Below are positions 27,301 to 39,500 of a DNA stretch of 64,000 bases, piece after piece. Location of the stretch: the NCBI GenBank assembly GCA_033439295.1, contig JAVTLE010000004.1, forward strand, positions 1,240,012 to 1,304,011, written 5' to 3'. The position numbers and the translations under genes were made by a program. Origin of the DNA: Deuterostichococcus epilithicus. Its lineage: Eukaryota; Chlorophyta; Trebouxiophyceae; Prasiolales; Stichococcaceae. The notes under the pieces were generated by a model. That model was given only the letters and a program-made list of their open reading frames with translations. It had not been told where the DNA came from and did not search any database. How positions within the stretch are numbered: the stretch's first letter is position 1; each line of letters starts with the position of its first letter.

Positions 27301-28458
27301 CCAACCGACAGAATTTGTCGTGGGCTTCCAGGCAATTGAAGCCGGCTTCTTCCTTCCCGGTGAGCCTGTGGATAAAGCAGAGATTCATGAATCTGCCGGG
27401 AAACACCCTTGACGTACGATACCAGACTACAATGTAAGTTCTTAGCAATGCCTGCCGGCATGTCTTTACCCTCGAACTAATCATTGCTGATTGCAGAGCC
27501 TGCAATCCCTGGCTGGCACATTTGGCTGCACTGTGAGCGCCTATTCCGCTACCACTCCAAACTACCTCTGCTTGCAGACTCTCATGATCTGTTTGCCTTA
27601 CAATCTGTACTAGATGGTTCTCGGTTGAATTTTGTAGTACGTGAGACACACATAATTATTTGTCTGACCCTTCTTTCGCCTGCCGCTGCAGACCTCGACC
27701 CGGTAATCTGATATGTTTGCCGTTTGCAGTGCACTGTTGGATTCTTTGATGCTGTGCATTGTTCCATATCGTCGGCGCACGACATATTTGCTGGCTTACC
27801 TTTCTTCATGACTCTCTGTCCTGCCCATATGCAGGTGGGCTGGCTGGTGTACGGTCAAGTTGGCAGCCAGCTGGGGAATGTCGATACTACCATCGTGCGG
27901 GTGGGTCCATTTTACTCAAACGGAAGGTTCTGCTGTCTTGAATTTATATTAACGATCTGAACGAGCTTTCTCAGATGCACTGACTGGTGTAGTGTACCAA
28001 TCTGATATCAAACTGTTCGGTTGTCGGTTGGCCGTGCAGGCATCTGGAGAAATGACAACAGTCAGCAAGTATGTCGAGGATTACTACGGGTTCAAATACC
28101 ACCTCCTCGGTGAGTAATCGTTTATTGCTTCTTGATGTCGGGTGTTCAAAGTTGAATACGAAAATTGGCTGCCACAATTTGTCCAGACACTACTTCTGTC
28201 CGCCTCAACGAGCTGATGTTGTAACAAGGGCTGTGACTCTGGCTGTAGGCGTGCCGGTTGCTGTGCTATTGGCAGAGATTATCTTACTCTGGTGCGCTTA
28301 TAATAGATTGCTCGGATTACAGAATTATTCGCACTGCAACACACAAAACTTCAGATCACATGTGTCCTAAGGTGCAACGCTTAACAACTGCGTGGATGCA
28401 CCACTACAGGGCATTGATCACATGGAGCTATGCGCGGCTCAACTGGGAGAAGAGATAG
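15388..28458 (+). CDS. Full-size PDR-type ABC transporter (ABCG), copy B; about 35 exons
   Basis: It is a second complete NBD1-TMD1-NBD2-TMD2 exporter, in tandem with PDR-A. The start at ATG 15388 opens a Ser-rich leader. The family amino-terminal motif is near 16385-16500 ([18 protein letters not shown], then [12 protein letters not shown]). NBD1 has Walker [10 protein letters not shown] (about 16821), signature [12 protein letters not shown] (18127-18165) and Walker [14 protein letters not shown] (18417-18455). The linker (22035-22280) ends LPFEQL. NBD2 has Walker [10 protein letters not shown] (about 22837), signature [10 protein letters not shown] with Walker B FMDEPTSG (24155-24250), and H-loop [11 protein letters not shown]2 exons run from about 25780 to 28290. 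The last exon, spliced at ctctg/ctacag, gives [18 protein letters not shown] and TAG at 28456-28458, the family's usual basic tail. The NBD2 exon at 22790-22923 appears to end at a GC rather than GT donor. The substrate is unknown. Confidence 0.92.
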
Positions 28459-29238
28459 GCTGCGTGGGCCAGCATAGCATGCCTGGTTGGCCTCTGTAGC
28501 CCTTCGCCAGCATCTCTTGTCCATTCATCCTCTGTTTGTCGCTCTTGGCAGTAAACGACTTGAGTCATTTTATATGCTTTTATATGGAAAACAAGCAGGT
28601 TCTGCTGCTAGCAGCTAGGATAGATTTGATTTGTTCATGAGGTCCGGTGCTCGTCCCTTGTCTGACACCAGGCAGAAATAAATCGAAGCGCATCCCACGC
28701 ACGCAGCACGCAAGAGCGGCAGCCGGCCATGGTGCATGCAAGATTCTTGTTTGGTGCTGCTGTCAATGTGGCGCTGTCCCAGGCTGCTTTCCCGACGACT
28801 TCTGCTTGGCCACGTGTGATGCATTCGAAGGCTAGTGACGACAGAGGATGACATGGCTCGAATCGGGGGGCAGCGGCGCCGCGCACTGCGCGAGGCTCCG
28901 GCGGCGCCGGCCAACAAGATAGGGACATGAGTGTATGTAAGCAACACATGCATGGTGGTGGGGGACGCTGCAAAGTTGCCATCACCGCTGGAGCTCAGCT
29001 TTAGGGAAAGGGAACGTTTAAACTTTCTTTCCTTTTTTTGATTGGCTGTCTCCAATCACCCAGTTTTGGCTGTCGCGGCTGCAGGAAGCGTTTGCTAGGG
29101 CGCAGCGCCCCACAATCATGAGCTTAGAAGTAAATCTACTGCTGGCTAGGAGGGCGGCGCCAATGAATTGCTGGAACCGCCACAGGCAGCCCTCAAACAT
29201 GGGGGTGTGTACCACGCACAGGGCGGGCACCATTCTGT
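28459..29238. other. Gap between PDR-B and the next minus-strand candidate, nothing recognised
   Basis: It probably contains the PDR-B 3' untranslated region. Open frames on both strands here have no recognisable domain or family motif, and I do not support any of them. Confidence 0.35.
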
Positions 29239-29667
29239 CTATATTCTGCAGTAATCAAGAACCCTTCTGCCACCTTCACGCAGATTGTCGAGGCCCTCTT
29301 CCAGAAGTCGGTTCTGCTCGGCGTCGTATACCGGCACTGCAGCTGCTCTTGCAGCAGGTTTGCGCGGTGCCGTTCTGCGGTGTGCACATTGGCAGCATGT
29401 ATCAGGCTGTTGTGCCTCATGGCACGACATGCAGCAACCCCGCCCAACAGCACTCAGCTTGCCATACCAGCATCATGGAAACTCAGCGCAATAGTCTCGT
29501 GGGTTGAGGTAGTCCAGTGCATCAAGAGGTATTTCAGTGCATGAAGTGGAACGAGGGGGATAAGGTCGTGCACCTCTGCCCACGGCGAGGAGAAGGACCG
29601 CCAGCAGCAAGCCCAGGACCAATGCCACTGGATTGCTGCGCATGTGGGACATTTCGTAGGGCGGCAT
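29239..29667 (-). CDS. Candidate two-exon gene for a 63-residue membrane-anchored or secreted peptide
   Basis: The minus strand from ATG 29667 codes a short polar start and then a strong hydrophobic run (VALVLGLLLAVLLLAVG), which looks like a signal anchor. A donor at 29573 (AGAG followed by gtgcac) and an acceptor at 29337 (ctgcag) join in phase 1. The joined frame continues with the charged, helix-prone segment VPVYDAEQNRLLEEGLDNLREGG and stops at 29239. I do not recognise the family. Evidence is the fitting splice phase, the clean hydrophobic segment and the coding-like second exon. It lies between the 3' ends of PDR-B and PDR-C and is antisense to nothing recognised. There is a real chance it is spurious. 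Confidence 0.35.
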
Positions 29668-30516
29668 CAGAAGGGACTACCACATGTTGATGCAGAAACG
29701 TGCAAGGTGCCAGCCCTGCTAAACACCGTTGCCAGCGATAAAGCACGCAATGGCTGAACAGAAGGGTAAGCGAAAGGAGACGCAACAATTGCAACAGGAA
29801 CAGGCAAGCGAATTTCTGACCATTGCCAGCTGGCATGCCAAATTTTGAATTGCAGCCTCGGAACGGCCGCTGATGGAGAAGATCTACGCGAGGCCCGCAC
29901 TTGCGCACGCTGGGGGAATGGAACACGGACGAAAGAATGCCGGAGCTTGTTCATCAGTGTTAAGACAAATCTGGGTGTTTGGCCTGTGAGGAACTCGCAG
30001 AGCGGGAGCTGCGGCAGGCACTGGAGGTCTGGAGCATTAGAAAGCATGCAAGTTTCCAAAGAGTAGGCATGGGCCTTGCACAAATCGGAATATTCCAAAC
30101 CGCATAGGAACGGTCCAACGCAAAGCTGGCGAAGAAACCGCAAATCAATATCCTCTGAGCGCGCACCACATCGTCCCGAGTGTCCAGCAGTCCTTGGAGG
30201 TCACAAAGCTTTTCTGAGGTGTAAACCAGACGTTCCTACTTTGACACGTTCTCCTTGAATTCCTCTCAGCGCGAGAGCGCTGTATCAATGTGTAGTAAAC
30301 AATGTTCCCACTGGCTGGCGGGGCAGTGAGTGTGGTGCCAGTTGTGTGTACCCTGGCAGTGACCCTCCCGGCCGATTTTGGCACTCACCGCTTTTGGAAC
30401 TGCATTGCACAGAAAGGGTAATGTCAGATCGCCGCTGCAATGCTCCCACTCATCGTCCCATAATGCATACAATGCTCAAGTCAGTCGCTTCCCTGCGGCA
30501 TGCACCAGTCAAAAAC
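29668..30516. other. Gap before the 3' end of PDR-C, nothing firmly recognised
   Basis: It should hold the PDR-C 3' untranslated region. A further tiny terminal exon of PDR-C is possible at its right edge: splicing after FMK to the ccgcag at about 30494 would give a stop at 30481. Other open frames lack family features. Confidence 0.35.
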
Positions 30517-33500
30517 TCAGGCGGGAGGGTTCCTGCTGCTGCACACCTTCATGAAGCGGAGCGTTACGACGGCCAGGCCGGCAAAGAACACGGTGAAGCC
30601 GAGCAGGATGCCGACGACGGGGCCCATGAAGCTGTACTTGAAGTTGAAGCTGTCCTGCAGGTACTGCGCGATGCTGACGGGCGCAGAGTCCTGCCCCTCC
30701 AGCTGGATCTGTACGAGATGGAAGCGTTCACCAAGGTTGGCATGATGGTTCACGTGTCAGGTTGCACAGCAATTACAGAAGAACAACCTGGAGAAGCTGC
30801 GCAAGGGGGCTGCCTTCCAAGTCGGTGCTGGGCGCAAAGCGAATGAGACTGACAACTTTCATGCCAATGGTAAGCCTGGGGTAGAGGAGCAGGCGAGCAG
30901 TGGTGCAAGTCGTCATCCGTACCATGATGCGAGTGTCGACGCCATAGCCCAGCTGCGACACGATGATGCCGTACAACGCCCAGGCGATCTGTATCACAGG
31001 GTGCTCAGTGGATTGAGCAAGTGAGATGGTCTCACATGTTGATCAAGTGCTGGGATGCACGCATGCGACTTTAGGAGCTGGTGATATGAACGTGGGTAAG
31101 TAAGCGCACGGGGTTGATGTAGTAGAACCAGCGCCACCACCTGTCAGGATGAAATCCAAGATGTTAGCCGACTGTTCAGAGCTGCAAATCAGTGTTTGCG
31201 AAAATGCCTGTGACTTCGGTCAAATAAGTGACACGCGTGAATAGGAGCAGCTAGAAACTTCCGCACCAGGGGATCGCCGTCCAGGGAATGATGAACCCTG
31301 CAAAGATGTTCCAGAAGCCTGCGCGCGGCCCAAGGCAAAGCATCAGCTCCAGCCATCATGTCGCACTTTGACCAGCGATGCGGGAACGGCAGCAAGTAGA
31401 CGTGAGCATCCGGCTCTGCAAAGGTCCTGGATCCTGATAACCACGATGCCAGCAGATATGCCTGTGAGTGCAGGCACACTGGGAAAAGAAAATGCAAGAT
31501 CACACACCGTAGAAGAATCCGGACAGCACGGAGGCGACGACCAGGCTGGGCGTGACGTACACACCCATGATGCCGTAGAACGCCTGTGTGGGATCATGTG
31601 ACCATGTCTGCTCGGCATATATTCCTCAGCGATGGTTGTGAACACATGATAGGAGGTGCAAGGCGTTGGTGTGCAGTGGGCAAGGTCAGCGCACCATCAG
31701 GTTCAACGTCAGGTAGATGATGAACAGGAACCTGCATGTTGACCAAAATGCTCACGGATCGCGAAACATACTAGGGAGTTGGTAGCCTTCTCATCACCGG
31801 CAGGTGTGTGCACGAGTGTTGACATTGTGGCGCACTGGGCAAAAAGGCCAGAGCAGAGCATTGCGCAGGCGTCACGCCGGCGCCGCACACTTCAAGTGCT
31901 GGCAATTTGGTGGTCGGCCAGCAGCGCGCACCAGAAGAATTTGCCGGCATTGTTCTCGAAGCCCATCATCCAGTAGGCGATGCAGGAGAAGAGCACCGCC
32001 TGCAGCAAACACGCACATGTGAAAGGGCATCGGCACATAGACTGGAATGATATCAGACATATATGTCCACATCGGCAGTGACATTTCCAAGCCGACAAAA
32101 AAAATCCCCAAACACCCTTTAGATGCCTCGGTGTATCAAGTGTGATGCCAGGAGCTTGCCTGCAGCAGGTTGTAGGGCAGCTCAATGACGCACTGCGCCA
32201 CCGCAAAGGGCAGCTCGTTATACATTCCCGCTGCTCGCTCCCGGTACATGACCTGCGGACAGCAGGATTTTGACAACCTCTGAGGTCTCTTTCCGCACTC
32301 CCAGTACAAGACCTGCAGGGCGGAATCGAGACAAGGGCGGCATCGCCTGTGCCTGAATTTGCACACTCTTGGGTCGAGAAAAGTTAAATGTAGGAGCAAT
32401 CCTGCGCGGCTAGGTGCCCGAGTTGCAAATGAGCACGGCGACATGCGGCTGTCACGACCGGTCGATCCTCAGCCAGCAGGCAGCGCAGAGCACCACAGCG
32501 ACCGCCCGCCCCCAACCGAAAGCGGAGCAACGAGGGAAGGGAGGGCGCACCGAGCGCTCGTAGGCGGCGGGCGGCTGCACGGTGCGGGAGTTGATGATAC
32601 CCAGGAACAGCACCGCCAGGTACAGCGCGCCCAGGATGTTGCCCACGTCCTGTCCGTTCTCCCTGCGGCGCATAGTTCCCGCAGCTCTTGGCACCCGCAC
32701 TCCGGGACGCAGCGTACTCTTGAGGGCGCCTCCGAGAGGCACTCGCAACTGCATTTGGCCGCTGCTGTGCGCATTCTGGTGCAGGGCAGCAGTGCGGGGG
32801 CACCAAGGTCGCAGTGCTTCGGAGTGTTTGTGGCCACCGGCAGGCGCGTGACAATGCCACGCTGCATCTCCCAAAAGAATATGGATCCAGCAGGAACTCA
32901 CTTGTTTTTGCCGACCTTGAAGAGGATGGTGCCGACCAGCAGCGCCAGCACCGTGGCGAACAGGAAGCGTGTGCCATTGTCTGCGCACAATTCATTTACG
33001 ATTTTTAATAAAAAAAGTTAAGAGCAAAAAGCATTTTTTAAACGCGTTATACAGACAGTTAAATGTGCAGCGTAGACCCTGTGCCCGGTATGCGTAACAC
33101 GATGCTGCAGCACACCGTGGCAGACGGTGCACAAGGACCCAGAGCCAGGAGCACAGGCAGGGGCCGTCGGCCACTCACAAGCTGCGTTGCGCCAGTAGCT
33201 GAGCCAGAACTTCCAGAGGCACTGCTTGAACTGCGCCGCATATGACTGTGGGTACTCGGAGTCGAATTGCAGTGGCTCGGAGCCCTCTGCCGGCACCGCC
33301 AGCTTGGCGATCAGGTCCTCGTTCTTCCTGCGCGGGAGGGTGAGGGAGTGGCGGGTCAGGCGGCCATGCACCAGCTGGACAGACAGGAGACGAATACGTC
33401 AGACGACGATCCGCCAGCCAGTCGCAGAAGCTGTGTCTGGCACCAGCACGAGCAGAGACTCGAAGCCGACGCGCTGCTCTGGGCCATCTGCCCCCTTCTG

Positions 33501-36500
33501 AAGGCGCAGCACACCCATGACATGCCGCCAGCACCGTGCTGCACAGGCTGCTAAATGATGCATCTGGTTCGCAACAAGCAGACGTGCAGACACAGCAGCT
33601 GGTGCAATCAGGAACGCACTGGTTGAGCGAGCTGCTCTGGTAGATCTCGGCGAAGTCGACGCCCAGGTTGGACTCCATGCCGGGTGTGGATATCTGCAGC
33701 ATCCACGTCGCTGGGTTGAGGCCCTGCGCCAGCTTCGGCACGCCTGGAATGGCCTGCAAAATTGCACGACAGACACAGAGTCAGCCTTGGGGTGGTGTTT
33801 GATCAGGCCCTGCTGTCGATGCCGCCACCAATGTGAGGGATGAGTAGAGGGAGGAGAAAGAGGGAGAAGGTCACCTCGAAGTATTCGACAAGGGAGTGCG
33901 ACCGCTTGCCAAGGTGCCCATGGTACCTGCGCAGCCCACAGCGTCCACATTTGGCTTACTCGATGCTGCGGGCGACAGCCACACTCAAGCGACCATGTGT
34001 ACATACAGAGGCACACATGACATTGAGTAGGCCAAAGCGTCGAACTGGAAGCAGAAGCAGAAGCAGAAGCAGACTCTGACTCAGAGGTTGTAAAGAGCAA
34101 AACCACGCACGTGATCATGCCGCCGGCCTTCATCAGCAACAAGTCGTCAAAGGCCTCGAAGATGTCGATGGAGGGCTGGTGGATAGTGCACACCACCGTG
34201 CGGCCGGTGTTGACGGTGTTGCGCACCGTGCGCATGACAATGGCTGCCGCCCGTGCGTCCAGGCCTGCGCAGTTGTTGTGACATAGTCACGTAGCGCAGA
34301 AGACCGAGATACTGGGAAGGGAAAGGCTTGTTGGAGCCTGAGTTCATGCAACGGCAGCGGCGCTCAGTGAGCATGAGTCTCATGAGACTCCTCAGGGTGC
34401 TGGGGACATTGCACAGGTACGCACCAGAGGTGGGCTCGTCCATGAAGACGATGGAGGGGTTGGCAACCAGCTCCACCGCAATTGTCAGCCGCTTGCGCTG
34501 CTCCACCGACAGGCCACTCTCGCCGGGCTTGCCGACGATGCTGCCGCGAATCGGCTCCAGCTCCACCAGCTGCAGCACCTGCGAACAGACAACAACAGGA
34601 GTTTGTTTCAGCATCGTTCGTCCAGAGAAACCACATGTGTGATTGGTTGTGCCAATTTTCACTAGGTGTCAGTTGGCAGGGGGTTGATTGCATGATACAT
34701 CAGAGCTCGAGCCCCAGGCAGCCTGCAGCAGGGGGTTACAACACACTGCAAAGTAGAGCAGTGCCCAGACCACAGCAACTTCAGTGCAGCATTGTGCACG
34801 CCGGCAAATTTAGCTGGTCATATGGATAAGACGCCGCACCTCCTCAACAAAGGCCTCCACAATGTCCTTCTCCACGTCCCTGGTGAAACGCAGGCGCGCG
34901 GAAAACAGCAGCGACTCGTGCACCGTGATGTTGGGGCTGTGGATGTCCTGCAGAGCTTGAACATGATGAGCATTAGCGAGCGATCCCGCCGCGGCTCTTT
35001 GGACAAATTCTAAGACAGCGTGGTCTCAGAATGCATGTGTTGGTGCAGACCAGCCAGCTTGTCGGGCAGGCAGGGTGGGACAGATAAAGGAGAGTGGGCG
35101 CACATTTTGCTCGCAGTACCTGGGTGACACAACAGAGGTCATCAGCAAATGCACGTTTGTAGGGTTTAGCATACAGAGTTTCGAGGCATGCGCGTTTGCT
35201 GTCAGCTGTGACGCCTGTGGACCAACCAAAACAGATCCACACAGGCTGGGGTCGTCAAAGAGCTCCTGCATCCATTGAGGAGAGGGTTTAGGGTTCAGGG
35301 CAGCGCCTCACCCCATGATCCGCGCGAATGTTGTCTGCACCTTCGGGTGCCCAGACACCCGGATGTCGCCGTCGATGATGCCGGCTGCAGGCAACACACG
35401 AGAGGCAGTCAAGCATGGACAGCCAGCTCCTGTGTGCTGACGAGAAGGCTGCTGGCGCAACCAGCAACCTCTGATGAAACAACCCCATCCGACACGGGTT
35501 GCAGCCCACCTGGTGCAGACGGCAGGGGCTGCCACGAGGCTCCCAAGCCAGCTGCTGAGAGGTATTCCGGAGAGCATCACAACCTTCGACATTACGCACT
35601 TGTTTTGCGACCGGCCAGCACGTCCATGAGCGTGGTCTTCCCGGCGCCTGAAGAGCCGACGAGCGCGGTCAGGATTCCCGGGCGGAAGGCGCCGCTGCAG
35701 CCGCGCAGCAGTTGCAGCATGTCGTGCCCGTTGTGCTGCCCGATGCGCGAGTTGGGCTTCTTGGCCTCCGCCTCTGCCGCCTCCTGTTGGCATCAGGACA
35801 TACCTACCACAGTCAGTAGTTGAAAGATGGCGTCCGTTGTGCCCATACATAGCAATGTGTAGAGCACTTGCAGACGTGGCTGGAGGAAGACCGAAGTGCA
35901 GACTGAGTCCTGAACTCCTGATAGAGGCAACATCCAGGTGTCGGACGAAACTGAGAGAAGGATCTGTATAGGACTTGCACCTTGCCGAGGGGCACATAAT
36001 AGTTGAGGTTGTGGAAGGTGAGGTTCAGCGGGTCGAATGGCAGCACCTGCCGAAGCAGCACAAGTGAATGTTGACAGTCATGACTACAACCAGCTCAAAC
36101 CAATAGGCAGATTGCATCCGGATCAGGCAAGTAACCAGCAGCCGTCGTCTACCCTCACTGCAGCCGACGTAAGGTGCTGATTCAGCGGTGCATTGCATAC
36201 AACATGCGAGAGTTGAAAGATTAAAATCAGCCCCTCACCATGCCCTTGCCGCCGCCAGCGCCGGGCGCATCGCCACTGCCAGCAGACTCCATGCCGATGG
36301 AGCGTCCGGACACGCCGTTGGGGTTGACGGAGCGGCCTGACACGCCGTTGGAGGGGGTCACCGACCGCCGGCTTTCGATGAGATCGGACAGCGTGCGGCG
36401 GCTGTCAACGCTCGTGCGCCGCTGGCTGGTGTGCGGCGAGCCGGACTCAACATCGCCTGCGTCGAGGTCGCACACACACACGCACACATCAGCTGCAGCG

Positions 36501-39500
36501 AGTCGCAACAGTAAGGAGCAACTGGGGAAAGCACTTTAGGCTTGGCCAAGGGTCAGGCAGGTCAGCAGAACAAGCTTTGAAGCCGGACTGCAACCCCCTG
36601 ACACAAAGCATGGCTCACCACTGGCGTGGGGCGTGGCACTGCCGCTGGAGCCGCTTTCGGCCACAGTGGCCAGAGCGTTGACCTTTTCGATGCTCTTCTC
36701 CTTCTGCATCAGCATCTCCTCCTGCATCTCCGGCCGCAAGCTCGCAGTCGTCTCCTCTAGGGCTGCACGCAGAGCGGCGCAGGGCGTGTAAGGGCGGCGC
36801 AGGGTTCTAGGGGCCGCAGCTCATCGCAGAGCATGCCACCCCCCCTCCCCCGCGCGCGGGTGGGGGGGGACACTAGCCGAGTCCGCAACAACACTCACGC
36901 CATGCGCTGTGCGGGTGACCGACTGCCGCCTCCACTGCTAGTGGCCATGCGGCGACAATGAGGTCAAGAGGCACTCACGGTCGAGGTAGGCATGCGCCAG
37001 CCAACAGCCCACATTGAAGACGACCCAGCCGGCGACGGCAGCGCCGACGCCCTGCAGTATGGCACAACATGCTCTTGGGGTCAACGTAGGCAAGAACCCA
37101 GTCATCAGATGCCGAAAATGTGCTGCATAGAGATGCGCTGCACCTGTCCGTCTAAGTAACTCGTGCACATGTATGATCAGTCCGCATGTGTGTCCTGCGA
37201 CTTGAACAGAGATTGAACAGAGACACCATGAGGCGGCTGAGGCCGGCGGTCGTCGAGAGGAGCCCAGCAGATGTGGAAAAGCGCACCAGCCAGATCCACC
37301 AGTCATCGGTGTGGATGCCGCGCTGGAGCAGGATGGCCTCGCCGGCATTCTTATAGCCGGGCGCAGGAATGCTCTTCCAACGTGGCGCATTGAACTCATT
37401 GATGGCAATGGCCTGCTGAACGTAGGAGATGGGGTTGGCCCAGTCTGCAGGCGGCAGGGTTGGACTGGCGGTGAGTTTGCCAACATGATATTATAATGAA
37501 CGCCAGAGCACACAGGCTGCAAGGAGGAGTTGTAAACATACAGGAGGTGCGAAAGACCCTCCACAGGATGCAGCTGCAGAGAGCCAGGGACATAGAAGCT
37601 TCAGTGGGCTGAGGAGGACTCACAGAACCATATCCACCAGCCCGGAATATCTGAACCAGGAAAGCAAGTTGTGTCAGTCAAGGAACCGCTGCTAAAGGAT
37701 GCAGCGCACGGTCATGCTGTGCACGAGGCAGCGCGACGAGACCAGGGTGCCATGCCCTTCGGGTGCCAAGCCAACAGCCGCTCATGCTAAGCCTCAGTCA
37801 CATTCGCACCGCCACGTGCGAGCAGGAAGCCGCCAAGCAGCAGCAGGACCAGGAAAAAGAATGAGCCGCCGGTGGACGCCACGGTCTCGTTGCGGCACAG
37901 TGACGCGATGCAGCGGAACATGGCGATGCCCTGCAGCATCCATCCTGAACGCTCAGCGCCGATTTTGCACTTGCAATCGCAGGCAAGCGCCGCCGGCAGC
38001 ACCTGGCCGCGGGCCGGGATGCAGGCCAGCTTCCGAAGCCCTCAGTGGCCCCAGGTGAAACTTAACTGGGCGGAGCCATTCCAACAATCACGATGGGCAG
38101 GCACTCTCACCATGGAGTGGATGACGAAGAGGAGGAGGAGGAGCGTGAAGAAGCGCGACGCCTCAGGCGCCAGGCCCACAGGGTAGTACTATCGAGGCAG
38201 CACACAACAGAGCGTCATGAACGAGTCATGAAATTGTCACCGAAGGCAGCGTTGTCAGGGCGGTGCGCCGGATTGCAGTCATCAGATAAAGATTCGCCAA
38301 ACACTATCATAGCAAGGGAAGCGGTGGGGCCGCAGAGTCAGCCAAGATGCAGCCATCAGCCTGCCCTGGCCGCCATTGCACACCGTGATGCACGTCCACA
38401 GGACGGCGGCCACCAGAGAGTACGGCAGCCGCAGGATGGTGGTGGGGAAGACGTATGCCCAGGCAGGGTACATGAGGTTATCGCGCTGTTTAAAGTAGCC
38501 AGGGAGCCGTTGCACCTGCAGGAACGTTGGCAGAGTGTCAAGTTCCATCCTGGGCGCTACACGCGGTGTTTGTACTCGAATGCTCAATGTGCCTTCCGGG
38601 CCTGAAAAGTGATTGGCCGGTCACAGCTGTCCAGAGTGGCATGCTGGCCCGGTAGCAGCTGAGGTGTGGGGCTCGGGACACACCGTCAGGGTCTCCTCCG
38701 CGAAACCTACAGGTAGGCAATATAAGCTCATAAGAAAGATTTTGCGAATTAGTGATTTCCCCCGTCAATGCAGTTTCCCCCGTTCATGGGTCCCATGGGG
38801 TATAATGCCTCTGCAGGCAGGTCTCGAATTGGCGCACACAACATCATACAGCACACCACACATGCGGTTTGAATCGACGACTTGCCGTCAAACATTAGCA
38901 TGATCATCGAGAAGAAGATCATGCCGAAGTCTGCACGTCAGAAAAGAGAGAGCCAGATCAGGATGCCGCCACTGGATGGACAAAACGACTAACTGTCATG
39001 TGTTCTTGTCTGAATGTCTAACACCATATTACCCAACATCAGATGCTGCAATTGAGCGTGTGAACAAGAAGAACGACGATGCCAACAGCAAAACCTGGTC
39101 GCATGCAGCAGTTTGCGAGGGGACAATAACTCACAGACGTTGCCGTCGGCGACAGAGTTGGGGTGCAGGTTGGTGCGCAGGAACAGCGTTGCCGTGACGA
39201 AGGCCATGAAGTTCGTGACGAAAAAGCGGAAACCTGTGGGCACCCAAAAACAGCTTCGAGCAGACCTGCGATTCGCAGTTTAGTGCGAGGAGCCAATTGC
39301 AACCGGACGGGGTGCAGCACCCAGCCAGGCAAGTGCAACAGCAATGGCTCCAAAGGAACAAGGGCAGAAACGCTGGAGGGGCATGAGGGGAAGGAAGCAC
39401 ACCGTAGAGGAACAGATTCCGCTTGACGAGGGTTTGCTCCCTCTGCGCCAACCAAAAGCCGAGCGAAGATCAGAGAGCATGACCACAGCAGCGCCCCCTC

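Noticed and set aside
28615-29055. 146-codon minus-strand open frame as a gene
   Set aside because: Low-complexity Ser/Arg/Ala sequence without family features, overlapping other equally long frames.
29667-30143. 158-codon minus-strand open frame next to PDR-C
   Set aside because: No recognisable motif and no supporting splice sites; likely chance.
36841-36871. C-rich then G-rich run as a regulatory hairpin or quadruplex
   Set aside because: It lies in a PDR-C intron and is simple-sequence DNA; nothing ties it to regulation.
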